DNA of 64,000 bases from Microbotryum silenes-acaulis (taxonomy: Eukaryota > Basidiomycota > Microbotryomycetes > Microbotryales > Microbotryaceae), in assembly GCA_003665825.1 (NCBI GenBank), contig QPFY01000003.1, positions 930,001 through 994,000 on the forward strand. The letters are read 5' to 3'. The translations under genes and the position numbers were made by a program. The notes below the pieces were generated by a model that ran no database searches, was not told where the DNA came from, and saw nothing but the letters and a program-made list of their open reading frames with translations. Each line of letters opens with the position of its first letter. Positions within the stretch are counted from its first letter, which is position 1. Of the stretch, positions 24,187 to 33,859 are shown piece by piece.

Positions 24187-27100
24187 TATTCGCAATGTGG
24201 TTTTGGCAGGTTGGAAGTGGTCATGGGGTGCATGGAGCCGCAGCTCCCACATTCACAGCGGAGAGTGAGGGGTAGGAAGCACGCTTAAGAGTTCACTGCA
24301 GATGGCGACTGTTGCAGTGATTCTGTTTTCTCCAAGTACCTGCTTCATCATCCCGCGCCGGCACGCATTTCGAGACCAGACGACTACCCAAGATCAAGGA
24401 GATCGACCCTCCAAGCAGTCTTATGGGAGCTGGTTAGTGAGCCGCTCTATACCGTCACTTGTGTCGCGTCACTGAGAGCCTGCGGTGCATTGCCGCTAGC
24501 TTGGCAGGCTCTAACTTGGACTCGGCCGCGAAGAACTCGAAAACTTCCACGTGCTCGCAAAAAAGCGCTGGATTCTGATATATGCACCTAAGTAATTCAT
24601 TACAAGACATCTTACTGTTGACTTAGATCTCAGCCCTGCACCGTCTTCTTGCTTGGTCTACTCCCGGTGAATTTTTCGTCACTATTCTGGCCGCTCTCCC
24701 TGTTGTGGATTCAGCATGTAAACTTTCAAGGTCCACCTTGCTGATGTGCGAAGCTCCTCCATTTGTAGGCTCCCTGAACCCCCTGCCTTGTCCCCGCCCC
24801 CACCTTGTCCGTGCATGTTACCTCGCTGCGCCGTGTGGTTGTCGTCACGATCGCTAATCATCTCCCAATGATTATGTCATTGATACTCGTTCCCACAGAT
24901 ACTCATTCCCACACAATATCCCCTCCACGCTTTATGGATCGTTCGCGCCGTGTCCTAAAACCCATCATGTCCGACGCACCCCCACTACCAATGCAGGTAG
25001 AACAGGGCCGACTTGCATCCTCCTTCGAATGATGTCTAGGGGGTAAGAGGAGGTTCCTAGGGCGCCTGCTATCTCCGGCGTCAAGTCGTTCCACGTTCCA
25101 CGGCGTTCTCGCGTCACGCTGGGCCCGGGCTAAACATGGTCGGGACAAGGTCGGTTTTGAGGAACCCCCAGATGAGGAAGTATACGTCGGCGTGGGGGAC
25201 GATGCCGAAGGGGGTTGGGAACAAGGGCCTGTAACATTGGGTCAGGGAATGTTTGCAAATATTAGCTGTTGTTGTGGTCGATAGTGGTGGTGTGGGCAAG
25301 CCTGGGTGCTGATGTCGGGGAGGCAGTTTTTACGGGGATGGTCTTGGAGATGATCAGCGGCGGGAGGTGGAGGATGCAGAAGTCGGGGACGAGGATGGAG
25401 AGCGTCTAGAGGAGGAGAGGATGAAGTTGAGGGCCCGGGGGAGCAAGGGGGAGGAGAAGGCAGTAGAGGCTGGCTGGATTTTGATTTCCTCCCCCCCCCA
25501 CCCCACATCACATCACACCATATCACAACACGTTTTCACTTCTGTCAAATTGTACACTAAATATCTTGCTTTCATCTTTCATCTAGTACAGGTCCGCTTC
25601 CGTTTCTCATGGACCGGCTCGTGATAACTTGATAAGTTTGGCCTCGACTCGGCGGTGGCTCGCGCTCTTTGGCTTCGAGGTTCCGGGTTGAGGGAGGGAT
25701 CAGCAGACACATGCAGAAAGTCGGCTCTGAGGATCTGAGGGGCCAGGGACTGCCGAGGGGGAGGTTTTGAGGGGCCTTCACTGCGTCTTGCTGTGACTGA
25801 GCATAGACTTGGAGCGTCGTGGGTCGAGGTGGTTGCGCAGTCGTTGTCTTGTCCTCGTTTCGACCGAGTTACGAAGTGAGTGCGGGGTGGGCCTGCTGTC
25901 GTTAGTACACCGTTGAATCTTCCTTTATCTTCTCCTTCTCTCTCTCATTAGTCTCCTGGGGGGGAGCAACCGCTTGGCTGGGGCACTTGAATGCGAAGTA
26001 TCGGATTGGTGGACTTGGCCCGTTTCTCGCATCTTGCGGGCGGTTTGTGTTATCATCGTCCCATCTAGTTTTTCCGTAGGCCAAATAGGGGGAACATGAG
26101 CCGGGGGCAATATGATGAACAAGTTCTACAAAAAAAAACAACTTCCCCAATGCGTCCAGCCTCCTCGAAACCGCATTAGATGTTTTCCTTTCTGTCGTAC
26201 CTGCCCGTAGTAGGTACCGAAATTACCCGAGTCCCCATCAGAAGTTATGTCCCTCAAACGTGAACGTCCTGATTTTACAGGAGCTTAAACGTCGATCATG
26301 CAAGAGTCTTTCGGACATGAGGCAAAGTATTTGATACATGGCGCGTATTCGTACTACGCATTGCTTCTACAGTAACGGGTGGTGCATCATGTTTGACTCC
26401 GGATGGTCTGCGCTGACGCACCTTGATCGGCGAAGATCGTCGGCGTGCATGCCAGCACTTAAGGACGAAATCTGAGAGCCGGTCCGTTTGCCGATGATCG
26501 ATGATCGTCCCGTCGTCGTTTCAATTTTTGGAAACACGCTGGCTTCTTACCTTTCGATGAGCATTCCGTGTAAAATTCGAACTAGTGATCATAAGGGGAC
26601 GGCAAGTCGAAGGTCTTTTTGGATAAATCGAGCTAGCGAAAGGCTACAGAGGACACCAAGCTCAAACGAGGCCACTGAGGACCGGCCAGGGCGATCACGA
26701 TCACGCGCCCCCAAGCCCCGGGCGTCGTTCGCCCCCCCGCGATCCACCCAGGGTGAAGCGCCGATGTTGCAGGGCTCGCCAGGCTACTTCCCGAGGTCCC
26801 TGATTTACCCCCTCGCTCTCCCGCCAAGTTGGTCGTCGCCCTTGTCGTTCAGTTCTCGCTACACCGAGCCCCCATTCGTTCGTCTACGTGCCCAGCCGTA
26901 CCTCTGGATTGTTTCTGTACCTACCATCCTTCTACGTCCGTCTTGTCCTCGTCCTCGTCGCGCCTCGACCGTGTGGTGACGGCCCGCTGCTTTAATCATC
27001 GATCTGCACTGCCCGTGTTGGCCGCGGTCAGCGCGCGTCGCTCGCCGGGTGGATCCCCACGTTCGAGCAGGGACGACTCTCAGGTCAGTATGGCAGGCTA

Positions 27101-27362
27101 CCTTCGCTCAAAAGGTGGACATCGGGTGACACGTCCATAAGCTGACATTGCATTGGGCACATCGTGTGGACGAAACTTCGCTCACAGAAGGCTGAATCGG
27201 TTCGCACCGCAAGCGAGGCCCACAGCTGCGGACGGGGACATCTCGACTTGCCGCTGAAAACGGATCGCCGCGCTGCCGCGCTGCCGTGGTCACGCGGTCG
27301 CTGATCCCGACGAGCCGCCTCGAGCTCGACTGCCCGACCTCGACCGACGCACGCCCGCCAAC
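24187..27362. other. Long gene-free interval upstream of the AreA-like regulator
   Basis: This is about 3.2 kb without any recognisable coding sequence, the longest such gap in the window outside the transposon region. Open frames here are short, lack family signals and have low-complexity Pro/Ser composition. T-rich and purine-rich tracts occur near 25340-25450 and 25900-25960, and a pyrimidine-rich region lies near 26810-26960. A long promoter or 5' UTR for the gene at 27363, or a non-coding transcript, is possible. Nothing in the sequence proves either. Confidence 0.5.
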
Positions 27363-30353
27363 ATGATCGGCACACTCACTACACCGGTCTTGTCACTTAC
27401 ACCCGACTCCCTCGCAAGCCTCGGTGATCTCGATGGTGACTCGTTGTCCGAGTTGTGGGGTGGTGAGTGCACATGCGATCCCCGTCGATATCCGACTTCC
27501 CTTTGGGTCCTCCCGAATGCGCCGGTTCGGGCTCAGAGACGTGCGCCGTGTGCACTTCCTCCGCCATGGACAATGTCCTCTTTACCCGAAGCTTCCGGAT
27601 CTAATTTGATCGACATGAAAACTGATCCATTGCTCTCTACTCCAGTCTTCACCAAGTGTAAGAACTCGCTACAGAACGGAAGGCGCCTCGAGAATTTGAG
27701 CTGGCGGCTCTGGTTCGACTCGGGACGGCGCGAGGCCCAGTCGCTGTGCGAAGCCAAGGAGGATCAAGTCCAATCGGCGCGCGTACACACCTACAGATCA
27801 GCCTCAGCAGATCACCACAGCCTCCAACCTGGCATGGTCACGTTCTCGATCGACACACAGGGCTGGAGCGATCCCGAGTGGACCGAGGCAGGAACGAGTG
27901 ATGACAGCGAGGACGAGACCGAACTGCCGGGCCGACCGGGCCGACCTCCACGATCGTCTTCATCCGAGAGCAGGCAAACAGTCGGTACACCGGTCAGGAG
28001 GGGTTCTTCGCATGCAGAAACCTCCTCCGTCTCCCCTCTAAACGTGTTCTCAACCACAACCAAGGCCAGGTCGACGTCCGCCGGCGCCTCGCAGGGGACA
28101 CGCCCTTCGCTTTCCTCCACCGCGCGGGTTCCGTCATCACGCGCGTCGACAACCATCAGCGGAGGATCAATTCAAAGGATTGTCGCCGGTTTCAACTCGT
28201 TGCCGCCGATCCCTGTCCCCTCTAAAGCCCGAAGCATCGCTAACGTGCCGCTCGCCGACTCGGTCGCGTCACCAGCCGGCACCACCTCGCGACACTCGAG
28301 CGCGCCCGAGCCCCTCGAGGTCGGCATCCTCGCTGAGAACGCGCTTGCTCTGCACTCCAGTGCTACACCACCCTCAGCGGCATTTGCAAAGCTTTCGCCG
28401 AGAAGAGCCGTGGATGCACCGACACAAACGACGCCTTCGTCCTCCCACTGCCCTTCGCCTGCCATGACCCTGCCCTCGCCGCCTCCGCCCCTCCGCCCCG
28501 TGTTGGGGGCCACTATCCCACCCACTCCGCTGGTGCAGCACGACGTCGGATCTGTGACCATTGGGTCACGTGGCATGGTCCGATCATCGTCGGGCAACTC
28601 AAACTCGTCGCGCATGTCATCGCGCAGGGTCAAGATTGCACCCCCGCCGTCGACGAGCTCGATCGTGACCATAATTTCAGCGCCTGCTCGCCCTCGCCAC
28701 CTCTCGACAAGTTTGAGTGTGGCTCGAAAGGCCAGCGTGTCCTCGGTCAACGCCGCGCCTACACCTGCACCGACGCCCGCGCCTTCACTCATGATCAGCG
28801 CTCAGTTCACGCGTACTCCGAGCGCGATCGGGATGAGTTCGCCCTCGTCGCAGTCCCCTCTGCCTTCGACATCCATTGCTAAGTCGTCCATCAAAGGCTT
28901 TGACACTCGCGTAGAGGATGCTCGACCCCGCAACGGATCGATCGCACCTCCACCCACACCCGCCGCCCCTGCCAAAGCGGTGCTCGCGGACAGTCCCCCC
29001 AAGTCAGCGATGAAGGGCACTTCGAGGATCACAACCTCGGTCGCGAAACCGGTCGGTCCGACAAAGAAGCAGATGTTCTTCATTTCGAGCCCTGCTTCGG
29101 ATTCGGAGGACGATTGTGGGTCGTCTCGGTCTGAACGACGTGGTAGCGAGATGCGGAGTACGCCTCGGTCCGTCGGCATCTCGGCTCTCGCGGGCAAGGG
29201 GAAAGGTCGAGAGGAATCGCAGGCGCCGGCGAAGGAGGAGATCGAAGACGAATGGCACGACGAGGACGACGATGACGACGATTTCTCTGACGAGGGCTCT
29301 TCGTCCGGATGGGGCAGCGAATACTCGACCGACGAGGAGGAGACCAGCAATCGCCGTGATCGGGTCGACCAGAATCAGAGAGCGCTGTTCCAGAAGCGAC
29401 CATCCGTCGTCTCGAACAAGGATGTGCCTCTCAAAGCTCGTCCACCGGGCCTGCTCTCGCAACTCTTCCACCCCGACCTCTTACTCAGTGAAGGCGATCG
29501 GGCTCATTCCGCCGTCGATGTCGCTCGCACGCGCAGCAACTTGTCCATGACCGCCGGAGGTGCACCTGGCAATTTGCTGACGACGAGCAAATCCCATGGC
29601 ATGCTTTCAGCCCAACGATCCAAGTCTTTCCTCAAGGGCGCACCCGAAGGCGTTGAACTCGAGTCTTCGACCGATGACGGATCCGACGACGAGGTCGACA
29701 ATGCGCAACAAAAGGGGAACGAACGCGTCGAATCGCAGAGCAAGTTCAGCGTCCCCTTAGCTCGCCAAGCCCAGCTCCAACGCCAACTCGAAAGCGAAGC
29801 TGCCATCGCACCCCCTCAAACCCCGAGGACTACGCGTCGGGCGATGCTCGCGACCGAACTGAGCGAGAGCTTGAGGCGCAACTTGTTATGGGAACGACAG
29901 ACGCGTAACCGCGTGATGGGTGGGCAAGGTCGTGCACCGACGATGCCGCCAACTGTTTCGACCGCGACGGCCAAAGCACAGCCTTCTGCATCGACGCCGG
30001 GGGCGACGGCGCCCAAGTCCCACGTCTCTTCTCCTGGCGTCTCGAACGGTCTCCGACCTCCGAACCCTTCCCCCGCCTCGCACGCCGCCGCACCTGGTGG
30101 TCAATCGCCCGTACCCCCGATGGTTCGTCGTCACACAACCGGCACGGGTCTGTACCTCATTGCGCAACAGGACAAGCTTGACCAAACGCACCAAGTGCCT
30201 CGTGAGCGTCGTCGAAGACGCTGCAGTGGCGATGCGGGTCTTATCGGTGATGGCGACGATACGAGCGCCAGCGTCAGTTCGGATGAAGAGGAGGGTGCGG
30301 CGGGTGAAGAGCAACATTTCCATAGCAGCATCTGGGGTCAGAGAGTGTGGTGA
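27363..30353 (+). CDS. AreA-GATA-like (DUF1752) / DUF3295 regulatory protein
   Basis: Two exons (27363-27462 and 27646-30353) encode 935 aa. The 183-nt intron is in frame, so a naive ORF swallows it. Splicing joins E-L-W-G to V-F-T-K-C-K-N-S, completing the short AreA GATA-like motif ending L-E-N-L-S-W-R-L-W near residue 57. Proteins with this motif include AreA/Gat1 transcription factors and yeast Mks1; the motif is tied to nitrogen and TOR control. No GATA zinc finger follows. Instead there is a long Ser/Pro/Thr-rich region, an acidic run near 29230-29300, and C-terminal blocks P-G-N-L-L-T-T-S-K-S-H-G and S-E-S-L-R-R-N-L-L-W-E-R typical of the fungal DUF3295 family. I infer a cytosolic or nuclear nutrient-signalling regulator of the Mks1 kind, not a DNA-binding factor. 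Confidence 0.82.
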   Translation: MIGTLTTPVLSLTPDSLASLGDLDGDSLSELWGGECTCDPRRYPTSLWVLPNAPVRAQRRAPCALPPPWTMSSLPEASGSNLIDMKTDPLLSTPVFTKCKNSLQNGRRLENLSWRLWFDSGRREAQSLCEAKEDQVQSARVHTYRSASADHHSLQPGMVTFSIDTQGWSDPEWTEAGTSDDSEDETELPGRPGRPPRSSSSESRQTVGTPVRRGSSHAETSSVSPLNVFSTTTKARSTSAGASQGTRPSLSSTARVPSSRASTTISGGSIQRIVAGFNSLPPIPVPSKARSIANVPLADSVASPAGTTSRHSSAPEPLEVGILAENALALHSSATPPSAAFAKLSPRRAVDAPTQTTPSSSHCPSPAMTLPSPPPPLRPVLGATIPPTPLVQHDVGSVTIGSRGMVRSSSGNSNSSRMSSRRVKIAPPPSTSSIVTIISAPARPRHLSTSLSVARKASVSSVNAAPTPAPTPAPSLMISAQFTRTPSAIGMSSPSSQSPLPSTSIAKSSIKGFDTRVEDARPRNGSIAPPPTPAAPAKAVLADSPPKSAMKGTSRITTSVAKPVGPTKKQMFFISSPASDSEDDCGSSRSERRGSEMRSTPRSVGISALAGKGKGREESQAPAKEEIEDEWHDEDDDDDDFSDEGSSSGWGSEYSTDEEETSNRRDRVDQNQRALFQKRPSVVSNKDVPLKARPPGLLSQLFHPDLLLSEGDRAHSAVDVARTRSNLSMTAGGAPGNLLTTSKSHGMLSAQRSKSFLKGAPEGVELESSTDDGSDDEVDNAQQKGNERVESQSKFSVPLARQAQLQRQLESEAAIAPPQTPRTTRRAMLATELSESLRRNLLWERQTRNRVMGGQGRAPTMPPTVSTATAKAQPSASTPGATAPKSHVSSPGVSNGLRPPNPSPASHAAAPGGQSPVPPMVRRHTTGTGLYLIAQQDKLDQTHQVPRERRRRRCSGDAGLIGDGDDTSASVSSDEEEGAAGEEQHFHSSIWGQRVW

Positions 30354-30715
30354 TTTTGTCGCTTTCCCTTGTCTCTCTTCATCTCATGCCTCCTTTCTCT
30401 AGTGTTCCTTTTTTGTTCGGTTTTCTTTCTTTCTCTTCTTTCATCTACCACGCCCATTATCCTCGTAGCGCGTCCCCGTGTATTCCTTTTCTCTCTCTCC
30501 TACTGTGTGTTGTCATTATTCCAGAATTGAACCCCTTCACCTTTGCTCAGATCCCTTCACTTTCTCTCTCTCTTCTCGGTTGCAAATATTTTCATCGCGA
30601 CTAAGAACGTTGAACCCACCAATCTCAGAGTTCTCGTTCGTCTCCTGGGATGATAATATGACATGCATTGGCAACACCGTCTCTGTTTAAACAAATTCCT
30701 CGCATACATGTAGCA
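30354..30715. other. Convergent 3' intergenic region
   Basis: These 362 bp separate two convergent genes. The sequence just after 30360 is a strong pyrimidine run (repeated ctct, tttctt) lasting to about 30590. No gene or structured RNA was recognised. Both transcripts should terminate here. Confidence 0.6.
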
Positions 30716-32204
30716 CTAATCCGACTCTTCATCGGAGCCATAAACCGCCAAACCACCCAACGCATTTGCCGGTGTTGGTGGTGCGGCTGTTTTACTCGTC
30801 GGTGCGGCCGTTGCTTGTCTCAAACTAGCGATATACTTGAGTGAATCGATCGCGTACGCTGACAAGATACCTCCTGCTTTGACGGATTCGTGCGCACCAT
30901 TCTGTGTCCCCGTCGTCGGAGTAGGAGGAGCTTCGATCCTAGCCCTCTTATTCTGTCGACCTTCCTCCTCCTCGTCTGGTTCCTCGTCCCTAGCAGTTGC
31001 TGCAATCTCCGGCACCTCCGCGGGCAGCGGTTCGACCAGTCCCTCCAATTCATCCAATTCGCGCACGCGTCGAACGAATTCCGGGTCCAAGGTGGCGGCG
31101 ATGCCGTCTTCGCCTGCCTGTTCGAGTTCGCGGCGGTTGCGTCGCTTGGCGGCTGGGTTGGGGTCTTCGGTTGCCCATCTACGAATCGGGGAGGGTGGAT
31201 ATGTTAAGAGCCACTAAAGCCTTGCAGTTTGGGTTTTTCAGATATGTAAAGAAATGTAGGTGACCTACCTGACGTTGAGGATCTCGTCCAAGTCGAGGGA
31301 TTGATGCATCATGGCCTCCTTGGCGAACTGGGCGTTCAATTCGGAAACGTACGTGACGAACGCGACGCCTCGACTACTCAGGATCTTGACTATCGGGCGT
31401 TGCAAAGTCGGATGGACATCAGTGCTCGATTCCTAATCAAGGCGAGAACAGATCTCGAGGAGGAAGAACTGACTTCGTTCAATCTCGCCAAACTCTTCGA
31501 AATGCCTCTCGATCATTTCGGCCGTGTCCCTCGTCTCGACCAAGCGACCGATGTAGAGCGTGCGATTCATGCGGGTGAAGGAACCGACGCCGCCCATGTC
31601 GTCGCGGTAGTCCGAGTGTTTTTCTCGACCAAAGACGTCGAGGGACGCGTCGGGGAGTTCGTGTTGGGACGGAGGGAGACGATGGAGGTACGAGCATTCG
31701 TGGCTGGGAATCAAGGCATGGGGCTCGGCGTCAGTCGCTGTAAATGCCTGAATACCCCACACAAGGCGTTCTAACTGACCCTAGTGGACAACATCCTCTC
31801 GCAAAGAAAAGACACAGATACTTTGTTCCGTCACCATCGGCCTTGGTGTAACCCGAGTCCTTCTTGAGGTCGACGCGGGTCTGGGATTTTTCTTTGACGT
31901 TGTACTCGTCGTACTTGTCGCCACCGGCCCACTTGTGGTACCAGACGTTGAAGGTCGAACCGGTTTGTTCGGGGGCTTTTTTAACGACTTGGCCCACTTC
32001 GACCTGGGTGAGTGGTAGGAGACGGATCGAGTAGGAAGGGGTAAGAGTCAGCCGGAGGAACACGCTTGGCTGGGTGATGTATCGAATTGCACATACCTGC
32101 TTGCGGGCGGGTGGTCGCTTGACCATCTTCTTTTTCTTGACCAGAGGTTCTTGCTGCTGACTCGGTACGACCGCGGTCGACGACGACGGAGGCGATGGGG
32201 CCAT
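30716..32204 (-). CDS. CWC2: Pre-mRNA splicing factor Cwc2
   Basis: Five exons (32204-32097, 32003-31780, 31703-31474, 31389-31269, 31178-30716) give 381 aa. Cwc2 is a Prp19-complex (NTC) protein that contacts U6 snRNA at the spliceosome core. The torus segment F-N-V-W-Y-H-K-W runs into a CCCH zinc finger (F-F-A-R-G-C-C-P-L-G joined by splicing to H-E-C-S-Y-L-H-R). The linker F-G-R-E-K-H-S-D-Y-R-D-D-M-G-G-V-G-S-F follows. The RRM has R-T-L-Y-I-G-R-L as RNP2 and R-G-V-A-F-V-T-Y as RNP1, ending at L-N-V-R-W-A-T-E-D-P-N-P. The tail is acidic and low complexity. All four introns were placed by phase and motif continuity. The gene shares its promoter with the NDUFB8 gene. Confidence 0.95.
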
Positions 32205-32633
32205 GTCGCGAGCGTGGCTGATTTCGAACGGCGGGATCGGAGGGCAGGTGCAGAGCAGAAAGTGAAGTCTGATCAAGCTCGACGTTGAGGAGGGGCGTGC
32301 GGGTGTGCGGACGGGTGTGCGGGTGGTTGCGGTAGTGAGAGTGTGGGACAGACCAGACACGAGAGACGAGAGACGGAAAGGGGGGTTGATCCCCTTTGAA
32401 ATTGAGCATTAGCCTCAGCCGGAAACCTCATTAGCTCCGGAAAGGGGGGGTGGATCCCCTTTGAAATTGTGCATTAGCCCCAGCCGGAAACCTCATTAGC
32501 TCAGCTCCGGACTGATTAGCGGTCGCTGTGGCCGTTGCTCGAGCTTCCGGTCGCTTCGTTGCCTGCGCCCCTACTCGTCTGCCGCTCGCTCGCCCGCCAC
32601 CCTTCAACGACTGCACCCGCACCCGCACCCACG
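32205..32633. promoter_or_regulatory. Shared promoter of CWC2 and NDUFB8 genes
   Basis: There are 429 bp between outward-facing start codons. The central part carries a tandem duplication (32374-32502), described separately. The right side is rich in gccgctc/cgcccgc elements directly before the NDUFB8 ATG. The left side holds gtgcgggtgt repeats near 32300-32330. No specific factor sites are claimed. Confidence 0.65.
32374..32502. repeat. Tandem ~64-bp duplication in divergent promoter
   Basis: Two adjacent units, about 32374-32437 and 32438-32502, differ at only a few positions. Each starts with cggaaagggggg, continues through a short palindromic ggggt-n-gatcccc core and attgngcattag, and ends with ccggaaacctcattagctc. 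Both copies lie midway between the CWC2 and NDUFB8 start codons, so each could act on either gene. Confidence 0.85.
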
Positions 32634-33464
32634 ATGCAACGCTCCCTCTTGCGCCCCTTGGCAACGTCTATGCGAGCATGCTACGCGACGCACGCCCCCT
32701 CTGCCGCCGCCGCCGCCACGCCCGCCGCGCCCGCGTCCCCTTCCCAGCGATACGACCCCGAAGAGGATCCTCAACTCGCCGACATGGGATGTGAGTGAAC
32801 GCAGACAGTCGTACAGTAGCGCAACCGTAATCCGAACTCACACCGCACAATCCAGACCCCAAGCTGTACACCACCTCGCGTCAGTTGAGGAGCCCGCGAG
32901 GGTGGTGGGACAACCAGGAGAGGATCAACTTTGGCGAACCTGTGAGTACTACACCAGCTAGCTTTACACATCCCATTCACTCGGCTGCTCTCACTGCACC
33001 GTCCCGTCGACTAACACCCCGCCTTCCCACCCCTCACAGGTCCCAGAAAACGACGACATTCAATCCATGTGGGCCCCGGACGTGCACTCGATCAAGCCTT
33101 CCTCCGCGTTGCTGCAACTCGCGACCATGTTCGGCGTCCTCGGTCTCTTTGCGGGTACGGTCTACTTCTTGAGGCCAGCGCCGCCTGCTGTACGTTCAAA
33201 AAAAGTTCAATCGGGAGGGTGTATGGGGTACTTTTCAGGGGATGTGGTTTGCTGAAGATATGTCGGGGGCGTTGGATGGTCCATGATGTAGATGCCGAGA
33301 ACTTACCCTACCGACCCGTCCGAGAGGGCCATTCACGTCAGTGCACTCTCTTGGTTTGTGGCGCCTCACTCGAGCTCCTTCAATGCTCACCACACTTTAC
33401 GCGCGTATCCTTTCTTTCCCCTCTACAGGCTCGACCCGATAGCGCCAACGAGATTGAAGATTAG
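32634..33464 (+). CDS. NADH:ubiquinone oxidoreductase subunit NDUFB8 (ASHI)
   Basis: Five exons (32634-32790, 32856-32941, 33040-33189, 33292-33336, 33429-33464) give 157 aa. NDUFB8 is an accessory subunit of the complex I membrane arm in mitochondria. An Arg/Ala/Ser-rich presequence without acidic residues (M-Q-R-S-L-L-R-P) is a typical import signal. The core phrases R-G-W-W-D-N-Q-E-R-I-N-F-G-E-P and S-M-W-A-P-D-V match NDUFB8 closely. One transmembrane helix (about residues 106-126, F-G-V-L-G-L-F-A) and the conserved R-T-Y-P tail follow. The last exons are only 45 and 36 nt but keep phase. Confidence 0.92.
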
Positions 33465-33859
33465 AATGAGTTTGGTTCGAGCCGAATCCCGGAGCGAGAG
33501 TAGAGAATTATGTACAATTATGGGGTGTGAATTCGAGGGGTTTGGAGTAGAACAAGTCGGCTGGGTTTGGGTCCTCTCTTTGCAAGGTATTGCACGGTTT
33601 CATCATTATGCTGTTCTCAGGCCCCTGCATCGTTGACGAACGACGAGAACGAACCCAAAGCGCCACACAGCTGCTCTATACAGTATAAATTAAATTAAAA
33701 AAGAGGAAAAAAAAAAAAGTATTACAATAGTAATCCTTTTGCGAAGGAGCAGAAAACCGAATGCGCCATTTCTACAACCTCATCGTGTACCTTTCCTGCA
33801 AAGTCCCTACTACATCTTCCCCACCGGGAGGGGTGAAACATCGTTCCTTTCCTTCGAGT
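33465..33859. other. Convergent 3' region with poly(A) tract
   Basis: These 395 bp lie between two converging genes. An A-rich run (aaattaaaaaagagg followed by twelve A) lies near 33690-33720 and is likely linked to 3' end formation. No coding sequence was supported. Confidence 0.6.

Noticed and set aside
25242..25526. Minus-strand proline-rich frame in the 3.2-kb gap
   Set aside because: It is low complexity only, without splice context or family motifs.
28172..29471. Minus-strand open frames opposite the AreA-like gene
   Set aside because: The plus-strand gene has the conserved motifs and a continuous long frame. The antisense frames have none.
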